Shown here: positions 14,904-22,833 of the stretch, piece by piece
How positions within the stretch are numbered: position 1 is the first letter of the stretch
Layout: every line of letters starts with the position of its first letter
Virus record (IMG/VR): IMGVR_UViG_3300005613_000180
Coordinates: 1-38,870 of that record
Direction: 5' to 3' (one strand)
Source of the DNA: a virus
DNA: 38,870 nucleotides
Made by a program: the position numbers and the translations under genes
The notes under the pieces: generated by a model
The model's database searches: none
Seen by the model: the letters and a program-made list of their open reading frames with translations, nothing else
What the model was told of the DNA's origin: nothing

Positions 14904-16019
14904 TCAAGCGTCGAAGGAGTAACCAACGGTCACGAAGTCTGCATTAAGCAGTTCGAAACCAGCGTACAGGCTCCAGATCATCATGATGAAACGTGAGAAG
15001 TCATCATTGTTGTTCAGGAGAACCTGAGCGTTGTTGCCGCCGATGCCGACGCCAACAGACTGAGGACCGAAGAACATGCCGATCGCAGCGTTGTAATCCT
15101 GCGTATTACCGGCAATAGTTGCGTTCTGAGTCTGGGAAGGCATGTTGGTGGATTCGAAGAATCGCACACCCTCGAAGACAAAGCCCGTGGGCATAATCGG
15201 TTCGCCAGCCACGAAGGTAGCCTGACCGAAGCCCTGACCCATGTACAGAGCAGCGTTGGGCTGCATTGCTGACATGAGGGGATTGATTTGACCGTTACCG
15301 GGGTAGCGAGCCACCTCACGGAAGTCACTGTTCTGACGCAGGTGCATCAGGAAAGTGGGGTCACAAACGCAACGATAGAAGCCGTCCTGGTAGGTCGGGG
15401 TGTTGCGCTTACGCAGGGACTTGACCACGCGGAGGAGGTCGTCCTTAACGTCGAACTTAGCTTGCTCGGCGTTGGTGTAGGTGAGTGCGCCAGTGGCGAG
15501 ATCTCCGGGGAAGTAGTAACCACCCTGAGAATCAGAAGCTTGACCCTTGGAGACAGCTTTCAGGAGTTCGTTGATGAACACCCGATCGCGCCAACGACGA
15601 TAGTCATCCAGCAGAGTCAGTGAACCGATGCTCTGGTGGAAGGTGGTCAGGTTACCTGTATCAAGCAGCAAACGCTGTGCAGTGATCAGGGTTTCCCGAG
15701 CAATCTTGAAAGTAGAAGGCTGGGTGGGATCCGAAGGGTCTGCAGGACCGGTGTACTCGCGAAGGGTGACGAGCACCTTATCCTTCACGATGTTCCGGCT
15801 GTTTGCAGTACCAATGGTCTGCTCAGCGGTACGCTCACGTGACTCTTTAGAGCCAGGATTGCCGAAGAACCGGTAGCGATCGAGCTGTACAGTCTGACCC
15901 GGTTGCTTACTAAAATCGTGAACGATGACCGGCTCAGCAGCCATCTCTACGATGTAAGCGGGGTGAGGACGGTAGAGTTCCGCACCGAGAATCTTCGGGA
16001 AATCGTTGTCAATAAACAA
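14904..16019 (-). CDS. Major capsid protein
   Basis: A 371-residue protein, a typical size for an HK97-fold coat. The motif Y-Q-D-G-F-Y-R-C-V-C-D-P-T-F-L-M-H-L-R (about residue 213) followed by REVARYPG and later GFVFEGVRFFESTNMP matches the N4-gp56/P22-like group of coat proteins. It lies downstream of scaffold and portal and has its own noncoding leader. The start appears to be TTG at 16019, 7 bases after a GGAG ribosome-binding site; no ATG fits the same signal. Codon use is biased to G/C-ending codons, as for an abundant protein. Confidence 0.85.
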   Translation of the reverse strand: MFIDNDFPKILGAELYRPHPAYIVEMAAEPVIVHDFSKQPGQTVQLDRYRFFGNPGSKESRERTAEQTIGTANSRNIVKDKVLVTLREYTGPADPSDPTQPSTFKIARETLITAQRLLLDTGNLTTFHQSIGSLTLLDDYRRWRDRVFINELLKAVSKGQASDSQGGYYFPGDLATGALTYTNAEQAKFDVKDDLLRVVKSLRKRNTPTYQDGFYRCVCDPTFLMHLRQNSDFREVARYPGNGQINPLMSAMQPNAALYMGQGFGQATFVAGEPIMPTGFVFEGVRFFESTNMPSQTQNATIAGNTQDYNAAIGMFFGPQSVGVGIGGNNAQVLLNNNDDFSRFIMMIWSLYAGFELLNADFVTVGYSFDA

Positions 16020-16099
16020 CGTATGTCTCCGAAAAAACTACTTTTAAATTCTACGTTCAATTAACAACAAATTAACAGAAAAGTGTCGCAAATTTAGCG

Positions 16100-16912
16100 T
16101 TATACACCTTTCTGGTTTGAACTATTCACACTGGAGCTAAAGGTGCGAACCATGCCCCTAACGCCTTCGCCTAAGACTCCGTAGATAGAGCCGTAATTTG
16201 AAACATAACGAGATGATTTACCTCGATACATTCGCCTAATAACACTGCTCAAGTTTCCCGGAACACCAGACCTGACAGACTCAACAAAAGTCTCACAGTA
16301 AACAGGTTGGTGATAAACCCACGCTGCTCTAGAGCCTGAAGTGTCGTTTGTTGGGTTAGTTAAAGCTGGAAACTGTGCTCTCGGGTAACTATTGGGACCT
16401 CCAGTGCTTCCTTCTGCTGCAGTGTTTCCTTCAGGAGTTAGGAAGGGTTGATAACGCTGATTATCAGGAACAGAAGCCCCAAACCATGTGTATGGGCCTC
16501 GGTCAGACAACCCTGGTTCAGGTCCGAAAGCAGTTTGTACCGTTGCATTTGCTGTCTTGATCAGACCCTGATACCTAAACCCATCACGAATATTTAACGC
16601 GCCTGAAATGTGCGGCCAGATTTCATTGTAGTTATTCCAAAAACCCGAGACAGCTGTGGGAACAGAGCGCCATTCAGTGTTCAAATATCCACTTGAGTTA
16701 GGTGGCCCAGGAGTAACAATTCCAAAATCAGTTCCTTGACTTTGGATTGTGTAATAAGTCTGTTGATAACCCCAAGGGGTCCTGTATCCACTGGATATAA
16801 GTTGATAAGTATCAATTAAATTTAAGTCACTAGCTGTTCTTTGAGGACCAGATTGTATATTGTGATAAAGATTTTTATCGTACTTCCAGTTTGTCAGAGC
16901 CGCATAAGTCAT
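16100..16912 (-). CDS. Virion protein of unknown function
   Basis: A 270-residue Tyr/Asn/Gly/Ser-rich, beta-type protein (MTYAALTNWKYDKNLYHN...), encoded between the capsid gene and the holin-like gene. The C-terminal part is basic and helical (SVIRRMYRGKSSRYV). The text resembles surface or adaptor proteins but no family is recognised. On the minus strand its leader includes a TATTCT box near 16950. Confidence 0.5.
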   Translation of the reverse strand: MTYAALTNWKYDKNLYHNIQSGPQRTASDLNLIDTYQLISSGYRTPWGYQQTYYTIQSQGTDFGIVTPGPPNSSGYLNTEWRSVPTAVSGFWNNYNEIWPHISGALNIRDGFRYQGLIKTANATVQTAFGPEPGLSDRGPYTWFGASVPDNQRYQPFLTPEGNTAAEGSTGGPNSYPRAQFPALTNPTNDTSGSRAAWVYHQPVYCETFVESVRSGVPGNLSSVIRRMYRGKSSRYVSNYGSIYGVLGEGVRGMVRTFSSSVNSSNQKGV

Positions 16913-16974
16913 TTTTATACCGCTGATATAACAATTTTAAAGCAATTTAGAATACTGGAAGAAGGGGGGAACTC

Positions 16975-17352
16975 ATGAATTCTTTTTCTCAGAAAGTTCT
17001 TACCGTCCTTACTGACGACCCTGAAGCATTTCTCGCAGCAATTTCGGGTTCTGTGGCTGATTCTATACTTCACCCACAAAACCTGAGAAAATTAATTCCT
17101 CACATGGTTAAAGCCGCTATTGTTGGCTTTCTTTTAGCCGAGTTTATAAGTCCCGCTATTGCAGAGCAACTGAATTTATCTCGCAGACAATCGATTGCTT
17201 TATCGTTCGTCTGTGGCTTTGCAGGAATCAAACTTCTTCGAGCAGGAGAGAACCTAATCGAAAAGAAAATTCAGCTAATGGGAGGGACAGAAGGAATTTC
17301 CACGCTCTCTTCAAAACCTTCCGAAGGTGAAGATTCAGAAGAATCAGACTGA
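16975..17352 (+). CDS. Holin-like membrane protein
   Basis: A 125-residue protein with a strong ribosome-binding site (a GGGGGG run ending 6 bases before the ATG). Two hydrophobic helices (AAIVGFLLAEFISPAIA, about residues 43-59; SIALSFVCGFAGIKLL, about 70-85) are separated by a short polar loop, followed by a charged tail ending EGEDSEESD. This layout fits a two-helix holin. It is the only plus-strand gene inside the minus-strand head block, so it can be expressed separately. Other small membrane roles cannot be excluded. The endolysin is encoded 11 kb away at 5138. Confidence 0.55.
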   Translation: MNSFSQKVLTVLTDDPEAFLAAISGSVADSILHPQNLRKLIPHMVKAAIVGFLLAEFISPAIAEQLNLSRRQSIALSFVCGFAGIKLLRAGENLIEKKIQLMGGTEGISTLSSKPSEGEDSEESD

Positions 17353-17432
17353 GGAGCACTCTGTTCTTGAGCGGGTTGAGAAGCGCGGTTACGAACACGT
17401 CCGCGATCAGCTAACCATTCGAGTGAACGCAT
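17271..17432 (-). CDS. Candidate 53-residue protein antisense to the holin tail
   Basis: The frame starts MRSLEWLADRGRVRNR and continues Ser/Glu/Pro-rich to a TGA at 17271. The first 26 codons lie outside the holin gene and read like real protein; the rest is antisense to its acidic tail, where Ser/Glu codons easily keep both strands open. No good ribosome-binding site is seen. It may be a small gene or chance. Confidence 0.3.
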   Translation of the reverse strand: MRSLEWLADRGRVRNRASQPAQEQSAPQSDSSESSPSEGFEESVEIPSVPPIS

Positions 17433-17464
17433 AACTAATAAGTCAATAAGAAAACAATAGCAAC

Positions 17465-17490
17465 AAAAAACCCCGGTGGCTAACCGGGGT
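17465..17490 (-). terminator. Intrinsic terminator after the scaffold gene
   Basis: Minus strand: ACCCCGGT-TAGCC-ACCGGGGT followed by five further T, a perfect eight-pair stem with a 5-base loop. It sits 25 bases after the stop of the 17515 gene and ends the portal-scaffold transcript before the separate capsid unit. Confidence 0.9.
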
Positions 17491-17514
17491 GACGCATTCC
17501 ACGAAGGAAATATA

Positions 17515-18417
17515 TCAGGCTCCTTCCATGAACAAGAGCTTGGAGCGCATTGCCTCAGGACCCATGTTTTGCAGGTAACGCCAAGCGTTTTCGGGATTAC
17601 GGTTCATCACTTCACCGAAAGTGTCCCATTGCTGCTGAGGAGCGGCTTGGACTTGCTGACCACCAACGTTTGCAGGGGGAGCAGGCATGTCGTAAGTCTG
17701 CTGATAAGCCGTAGGAGCCACGGTGGGCTCATCGATATCAACGGGATACACTTCAGTGAAGAAACGATCGGTGTAATCAGCCAAGTGGTCAGGGTTGGTG
17801 AGGATGGTTTGCATCGCACCAGCACGCTCGTTAAGGGCGTCATAACGAGTTGCCTGATCAATCAGCATGTCCTCAAGGGCACAGGAATACTGATTGAGAA
17901 TTCCAGGTGCTTCGAGTCCGAAGTGATTAACGACCTCTGCGCTTACCGCGCTGAGTTGGGGTGCCGTAGAAGCCTGAGAGGAACCCTGGGTCGGTGAGGC
18001 GCTGGTAGACGAGATCGGCGCTGCCTGCTGTTCCTGGTAAGCCCAGGGCTGGGCCTGTAAAGGCTGACTCTGTGGTTGAGTAACCGTCGCGGGAGCCTGG
18101 CTGGGCGACCACTGAGTCTGGCTGGGGGATTGAGATGGCAAAGTCTGAAGCACCCGCTCCAGGCTGCCCATCGCCGACTCCCACGGATTGGTCGGGGAGG
18201 ATTGCGACGTTAACGGGTTGAACTGGTTGCTGGTAGTAGGCTCCGTAATTGGAGCTACCTGCTGAGGCTGTTGGACTGTAGGTGCCGAAGCTACCGCCGG
18301 GGTAGCCCCCTGTGCTACCCACTGCGGGTAGGCGGTTGAGCCCTGGTCGTTGGTTACCGCCGGGGCTGCCGCCGGGGAGACCGGGCTCGGGGTCGAAGCT
18401 TGGATCTGCTGGCTCAT
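17515..18417 (-). CDS. Probable scaffolding protein, 5' half overprinted on portal gene
   Basis: A 300-residue protein between portal and capsid genes, the usual place for a scaffold. Residues 1-160 are Pro/Gln/Ser/Thr-rich and disordered. Residues 165-235 are helical (VVNHFGLEAPGILNQYSCALEDMLIDQATRYDAL, in parts), and the C-terminus (NPENAWRYLQNMGPEAMRSKLLF) forms a short helical cap like scaffold capsid-binding tails. Its first 163 codons lie inside the portal gene, read +1 relative to it. A terminator follows at once. Start MSQQIQAS is an ATG; an internal start after the overlap is possible but none stands out. Confidence 0.65.
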   Translation of the reverse strand: MSQQIQASTPSPVSPAAAPAVTNDQGSTAYPQWVAQGATPAVASAPTVQQPQQVAPITEPTTSNQFNPLTSQSSPTNPWESAMGSLERVLQTLPSQSPSQTQWSPSQAPATVTQPQSQPLQAQPWAYQEQQAAPISSTSASPTQGSSQASTAPQLSAVSAEVVNHFGLEAPGILNQYSCALEDMLIDQATRYDALNERAGAMQTILTNPDHLADYTDRFFTEVYPVDIDEPTVAPTAYQQTYDMPAPPANVGGQQVQAAPQQQWDTFGEVMNRNPENAWRYLQNMGPEAMRSKLLFMEGA

Positions 18418-20143
18418 AGCTACCCGAGTAGGTTAATTCTTCCGCGAGATGATCGAACGTCCTGTACAGGAGCGGAGTGATATTCAGTCTAGGATCAGCC
18501 GCTAATGGTTGATCAGGCGCAAGAGGATGCGGAGACTGCAACATCTGGCTTAATAATACCAGAAATTGCTGCATTGCTGCTTGGGTTTGTTGAACCATTC
18601 GGAAAGGAAAACCCTGCAACATTTCCGCCCTTTCGCTGTCAGTTTTCTCAGGAAATAAGAACTTCAGTGCTTCAACACTATCCACACCTAGTTCTTGTAA
18701 ATTCCTGACGACGATTGACTTTTGGTTTATATCGTATGCAGTATCTTCATACACATCGCCTTGGAAGCGATAAGAGACATCACGGTCGCCGTCCTCAGGT
18801 AAACCCACGACACCGGGCGGTACTTTGTTTTCTGCAAGGGCTTTCCGCATTGCAGCATCCACTTTCTGCTCAAAGCGGATGATTGCTTTTTGATACTTTT
18901 CAAGAGATTCAGGTTCTGCATCCTTAGGTGGGTTGGGTTCTTTCATACCTGAAGCGGCAATAAAAGATTCTCTAAAGATCTGCTCTTGATGATAAATAAT
19001 CATCTCCAACAAACGGCAAAAACCGTAAGTTAAAAACGACTTATTTTTCCTTAGAGCAGTCGCTTGTGCTCGACCCATGAGACCTTTGATCTCAGTCGCC
19101 GTTGCACCTGCTGAGATAGAGATTTCATCAACACCGCCAAGCGCAGTGCGGATTTCTTCCCGCAAAAGAAGCGCATAGCGATTCATATCGCCACTAACTG
19201 GATCAGGGGTCATGTAACCCACACGATCTGTGGGCTCCACGTTCGCAATAATACGAGGGACACGTAGTCCTCCTCCCATTGCAGCGCCAAAAGGCTCACT
19301 AACCCTTGTTGAAGGGGTATCGGGACCTGAAAAACCGCTCTGACTGCTAATTGTGGGCCTAAATCCACTTTGAGCGTCGTTGGCTTCTACAAGATCACTG
19401 CGTGGACGCGAACTAATCAGCGTTGGGTTGCCGAAAAACTCGATATTTTTAGCAACATTGCGAATAATTTGATCATGAAGAACAATTTGCTCCATGAACG
19501 GGTCAAATTCACCCTCTCCCTCAGTTCCACTAGCGTTTGGCTTGTTTAAAACCTCAACAGCTGGAACAAAACCGAGTGTATTAGGTCTTGTCTTAGCAGG
19601 ACTAAGAACGCTTCCTGGTTCAAGCTCAAAACTAAGCTCAGTATCGGCCTCTACTTCGTTGATCTCGTCAGCTGTGATCGCCAGACGCACATATCTTTTA
19701 TTTTGACCATAGGTATCGGAAGGTAATCCGAGATTATTGTTCTTAACCTTGTAGCTATAGAGAATAACGACTTCCTCAACGTCGCCATTTAAGTCGTGAT
19801 AAACACGATATTGGTTTTTGTTGAAAAAATAGATTTGATACTTAAGTTTTTTATCTGGTCGAAAGTAAAAAAGACCACAACCGTCGATTAAAAAGTTCCG
19901 AATAATCGCCGGGAAGCGAATATCTAGCTTATTAAGAGTGATGAGGTTGTTAATAAACCTATTTCTTCCTTTGTAAGTGTCCTGATCGCAGTAAAAAGTT
20001 AGACCCTTTTTGATCATCAAAAGGGTCATTTGTTGGATGTGGCTAAGCACAACCATTGTGGCGGATTGATTCGATCGATCCTGAGTCCTAGCGGCCTCAA
20101 GAACCTCTTCGTACCTATTCCTTGTTTCGATTTGAGACGACAT
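17927..20143 (-). CDS. Portal protein with long disordered tail
   Basis: A 738-residue protein. Residues 1-560 read as a phage portal: a helical N-terminus (TLLMIKKGLTFYCDQD), FLIDGCGLFYFRPD, a central ISAGATATEIKGLMGRAQAT segment and long C-terminal helices (RLLEMIIYHQEQIFRES). It forms the dodecameric DNA channel of the head and docks terminase. After about residue 576 the text becomes Gly/Pro/Ser/Gln-rich and ends TQRGKRRGR. This 163-residue tail shares its DNA with the scaffold N-terminus in another frame. Upstream is a 50-residue charged protein. Confidence 0.9.
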   Translation of the reverse strand: MSSQIETRNRYEEVLEAARTQDRSNQSATMVVLSHIQQMTLLMIKKGLTFYCDQDTYKGRNRFINNLITLNKLDIRFPAIIRNFLIDGCGLFYFRPDKKLKYQIYFFNKNQYRVYHDLNGDVEEVVILYSYKVKNNNLGLPSDTYGQNKRYVRLAITADEINEVEADTELSFELEPGSVLSPAKTRPNTLGFVPAVEVLNKPNASGTEGEGEFDPFMEQIVLHDQIIRNVAKNIEFFGNPTLISSRPRSDLVEANDAQSGFRPTISSQSGFSGPDTPSTRVSEPFGAAMGGGLRVPRIIANVEPTDRVGYMTPDPVSGDMNRYALLLREEIRTALGGVDEISISAGATATEIKGLMGRAQATALRKNKSFLTYGFCRLLEMIIYHQEQIFRESFIAASGMKEPNPPKDAEPESLEKYQKAIIRFEQKVDAAMRKALAENKVPPGVVGLPEDGDRDVSYRFQGDVYEDTAYDINQKSIVVRNLQELGVDSVEALKFLFPEKTDSERAEMLQGFPFRMVQQTQAAMQQFLVLLSQMLQSPHPLAPDQPLAADPRLNITPLLYRTFDHLAEELTYSGSYEPADPSFDPEPGLPGGSPGGNQRPGLNRLPAVGSTGGYPGGSFGTYSPTASAGSSNYGAYYQQPVQPVNVAILPDQSVGVGDGQPGAGASDFAISIPQPDSVVAQPGSRDGYSTTESAFTGPALGLPGTAGSADLVYQRLTDPGFLSGFYGTPTQRGKRRGR

Positions 20144-20154
20144 TAAAAGTCACT

Positions 20155-20307
20155 TCAGTCTTTTTTACGCATTTCCTTGGCTTTACGAGCTTTGTCACGA
20201 GCAGACTTGCGCTTGTCGTTTTTAAGCTCTTCGCCGCTGGGCGCTTTGTTTTCTTCCCGATCTTTTTTGAATTTCTCTAAAAGCTCGGCGGGCATCTTAT
20301 CAGCCAT
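20155..20307 (-). CDS. Small highly charged helical protein
   Basis: A 50-residue protein (MADKMPAELLEKFKKD..., ending EMRKKD) that fills the gap between portal and glycosyltransferase genes. Almost every residue is charged, with a repeated K/R-A-R-K-A-K pattern, so it is likely a single long helix binding nucleic acid or an acidic partner. Its ATG overlaps the stop of the upstream gene by 8 bases, which supports it. Cyanophages often carry such a gene near the portal, but I do not know its role. Confidence 0.65.
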   Translation of the reverse strand: MADKMPAELLEKFKKDREENKAPSGEELKNDKRKSARDKARKAKEMRKKD

Positions 20308-21112
20308 CGGGTAACAAATACTTTTTGACTCTCTCTATTTTAAGCACCCCTTCGGGTAAATCCTCTACCGGATATGAAGTTAAAAGATGATCTTCTCTGC
20401 CGAGCATGTCAGTTTTACCTTCCTCAGGCACAAAGTCCTCACAGAGTTTTTGTACTTCCGGTCGATCCCAGATGTAATACTCGGCAATCGAACGAAGTTT
20501 AGTCTTGCGCTTGTCGGCATCACCCATCCAGGAGAAGTGCCATCCTGCATTGCGAACGCCAACGTAGTAATTATTGGTACTCGCTCTCATCGAAGAAAGA
20601 GTTCCATGCTCTTTAAGTTTTTCCACCGTGGACGCCACGCCGCAACGCCAGTCGAAAAGCTCTCCCTCAGGTGAAACAAGCTGACGATCTGCACGCCCAT
20701 AGTGCATAGACATACTCAACCTGACGATTTTGTCTTCTTCCATATCGATAGAAGTTTTGATAGCTTCAAGCGCAGCTGGGTTAGTAAGCTCATCACAATC
20801 AGAGCAGATAAAATAACAATCGTCACCGAGCATATGCAAACCAACGCCCAGAGCATCTCGCTGACCTCGTTCACGAACCCAAGGGTCAGGTGCTTCTTCA
20901 TAGGAAGGCAATTCAACGTGTAAGACCTGAATTTTATCTTCGGGAAGTCCTAGCTCTCTGAGGGTGTCCACGCAGGTGAAGGGCTTTGGTTCCCCTCTGT
21001 GCGTCATATTCGCATCAGCAATTAGAAAACCATCTACATGGTCCTCTAGAGTACGAACACGCAGTTCAAGCAACTCCTTCTCGTTGAAGTAAGGAAAGCT
21101 GTCAATAATCAC
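20300..21112 (-). CDS. GT17-family glycosyltransferase
   Basis: A 270-residue protein matching family 17: MIIDSFPYFNEKELLELRV, VDGFLIADANMTHRGEPKP, then C-S-D105-C-D107-E108-L-T-N-P as the metal-binding D-x-D-E, and RLSMSMHYGR and GWHFSWMGD later. Members transfer GlcNAc to beta-linked mannose in eukaryotes; in phages they probably modify a phage structural glycan or host surface sugar. It is embedded between packaging genes, co-transcribed with the portal. Acceptor and donor cannot be told from sequence. Confidence 0.8.
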   Translation of the reverse strand: MIIDSFPYFNEKELLELRVRTLEDHVDGFLIADANMTHRGEPKPFTCVDTLRELGLPEDKIQVLHVELPSYEEAPDPWVRERGQRDALGVGLHMLGDDCYFICSDCDELTNPAALEAIKTSIDMEEDKIVRLSMSMHYGRADRQLVSPEGELFDWRCGVASTVEKLKEHGTLSSMRASTNNYYVGVRNAGWHFSWMGDADKRKTKLRSIAEYYIWDRPEVQKLCEDFVPEEGKTDMLGREDHLLTSYPVEDLPEGVLKIERVKKYLLPDG

Positions 21113-21141
21113 AGGTAAGTTGCCAATAGCAACATACTACC

Positions 21142-21444
21142 TTAAAAATCGCTGGGAGCCATTCGTTCTAAACGACTCTTGGACTCAGACATCAGCCCAT
21201 TCTTCATGGCTTCGACTTTGTCAATCTGATCATCCATCTCAGGATCGAATCCAGATTCAGCTTCTCCATTCTGAGGAGGAACAGGAGGTGTGGGCGCACC
21301 GGAAACATAGCCTTCGCTCTGCTGGACATAATCGCCAAACCGAGCTTCGTCCTTTTCAGAACTTCGACGCATCCCGTCTTGCGCCGCTAATTGATTTTTG
21401 TAAGCTTTGTTAAAAGCAGATGCAGCCCTTTCGTAGGCGTCCAT
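21142..21444 (-). CDS. Small helical protein of unknown function
   Basis: A 100-residue protein: an N-terminal helix (YERAASAFNKAYKNQLAAQ), a Pro-rich middle (GAPTPPVPPQNG) and an acidic then basic C-terminus. Its ATG shares one base with the stop of the previous gene. It may be a small virion or assembly factor given its place between DUF3310/jelly-roll-like genes and the portal. No family is recognised. Confidence 0.5.
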   Translation of the reverse strand: MDAYERAASAFNKAYKNQLAAQDGMRRSSEKDEARFGDYVQQSEGYVSGAPTPPVPPQNGEAESGFDPEMDDQIDKVEAMKNGLMSESKSRLERMAPSDF

Positions 21445-21731
21445 TAATACAACACCAAGATAGCGTTTACAGATCCTCCACTAAGTGTAACTGCACCAAA
21501 AGGCAGCTCAATATCGCCTGCAACATTTTCTACGTGTAAAAACTGATTTTCACCCATATCGTTTAGACGTACATAAAAATCGTCTCGGTCGTTTGTGCCT
21601 TTGTTTTCGACAAAAATAGCTCGACAGGTTGAAAATGTTTTTTGCCCATCAGAAGGTTGCCAATGGAACCCACTGGCGTAAGGCAGATTAGCTTGCTGCC
21701 CATAAACAGAACCAAAAGCCTTAATATCCAT
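21444..21731 (-). CDS. Small beta-rich protein, possible virion surface component
   Basis: A 95-residue protein with strands (FSTCRAIFVENKG, DFYVRLNDMGENQFLHVEN, VNAILVLY) and no enzyme motif, looking like a compact beta sandwich or a short head-decoration domain. It is the partner of the preceding small gene with a one-base overlap. The assignment is tentative. Confidence 0.5.
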   Translation of the reverse strand: MDIKAFGSVYGQQANLPYASGFHWQPSDGQKTFSTCRAIFVENKGTNDRDDFYVRLNDMGENQFLHVENVAGDIELPFGAVTLSGGSVNAILVLY

Positions 21732-21748
21732 AAAGATTCAAATAATCA

Positions 21749-21964
21749 TCATTCTACATCTGTCTCTTCGATCAGGAGATGTAGATACCACGCTGCTTTC
21801 TTTAGAGACTCAACCCCTCCTTTGTGATTACTCCTCCAGACGTATTTCAGCACATTTCCTTTGCAGAAGCCCTGAAACTCTTCATTAGTTAGTGCAGCAC
21901 GAATACCTTCGATCGTCTCTATGCCGCCTTGGTTGTAGTGGCTGGGGTGGTTTACGTTGTTCAT
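21749..21964 (-). CDS. DUF3310 family protein
   Basis: A 71-residue protein matching DUF3310 almost end to end: VNHPSHYNQGGIETIEGI, FQGFCKGNVLKYVWR, then GGVESLKKAAWYLHLLIEE. The family is widespread in phages, including T7-like ones; some members are annotated as nucleotide-kinase-like fragments, but the function is not settled. It overlaps the end of the upstream glycosyltransferase by 4 bases. Confidence 0.85.
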   Translation of the reverse strand: MNNVNHPSHYNQGGIETIEGIRAALTNEEFQGFCKGNVLKYVWRSNHKGGVESLKKAAWYLHLLIEETDVE

Positions 21965-22833
21965 ACGAACATATTTTCCGTGGTTATACAGTCTGAGGCT
22001 TTCACAAGAGGATCGCTATATTTTGTATCCAAATGTTGAATCAAACCCTCATTCGCAATGACAACCTTACCTTCTCTCTTAACCAACGGAACCACACGGC
22101 GATGATCTTGCCCGTCTTTCAAGTTTTCAAACGCAAGGCCCATAGAGGATCTGTCAGCAACAGGCCAGTTTCTGTGCCCTGTAAGCATGTGACTGATATT
22201 TATGTGCGCACTAGGTGAAGCTATGTACTCAGCAGCTTGATCTTGATCGAGAATCATCATGCCTGAGTAAGGGTTACCCAACAGAATAAAACCAATAAAA
22301 TTATCGTCTTCTGGGGTTAGATATACAGACGCTTTATGAGGTATATCATGCCATACGTCTTCTGTAAGCTCTGTGAGGTTATATCTTTTATAGTTGTCAA
22401 ATGGAATTTTTAAATCTCCTTGCCGCTCAAACCGACAAAAGGACGGTTCAAGATTTAATTTTTTAAGTTTATCCTTATATCTAAACCAGTAATCAAAGTG
22501 TTTCCTAGTGAAAAGCATATCGTTTTCACTGTAAATGTAGTAATCGTATGCTTCTTGTACGACTGAAAGTCTTAGTAAGTCTTTATGAGCCCAGCAAAGA
22601 TAATAATCTTTAAACTCTGGTCCAGCAATTTGGATCTCAACTTTTAAACCTTCAAAGAGGTTGGCTTCCAAAAGCTCTTCTAAGTCGTACACATCGTCCC
22701 TGTGGTCGTGATCAACATAAAGAACTACAAATTTGTCACCAGGAAGACCTGCGTACTCCTTTAAACACCTCATAAGAGGATCAAAACGAGCAAGAGGGTT
22801 GTGTGCAGTGACAAGAATAAGTGCCTTAGTCAT
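21961..22833 (-). CDS. GT-A-type glycosyltransferase
   Basis: A 290-residue protein. The N-terminus MTKALILVTAHN begins a nucleotide-binding Rossmann-like fold; YYIYSENDMLFTRKHF (about residues 98-113) supplies the acidic E-N-D metal motif of GT-A enzymes. Later FIGFILLGNPYSGMMIL and HINISHMLTGHRNWP are typical of bacterial glycan transferases. It sits between TerL and DUF3310 with 1- and 4-base overlaps. Probably soluble; the substrate is unknown. Confidence 0.65.
   Translation of the reverse strand: MTKALILVTAHNPLARFDPLMRCLKEYAGLPGDKFVVLYVDHDHRDDVYDLEELLEANLFEGLKVEIQIAGPEFKDYYLCWAHKDLLRLSVVQEAYDYYIYSENDMLFTRKHFDYWFRYKDKLKKLNLEPSFCRFERQGDLKIPFDNYKRYNLTELTEDVWHDIPHKASVYLTPEDDNFIGFILLGNPYSGMMILDQDQAAEYIASPSAHINISHMLTGHRNWPVADRSSMGLAFENLKDGQDHRRVVPLVKREGKVVIANEGLIQHLDTKYSDPLVKASDCITTENMFV

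Noticed and set aside
14080-14922. 280-codon plus-strand frame opposite the capsid-associated gene
   Set aside because: A mirror of the GC-rich minus-strand codons; it crosses the gene boundary and has no recognisable protein text.
16054-16080. GTTAATTT-gtt-GTTAATTG in the capsid leader, with the same 11-base period as a Pho box
   Set aside because: The units lack the CC positions and start with G; in AT-rich leader DNA this is too weak to call.
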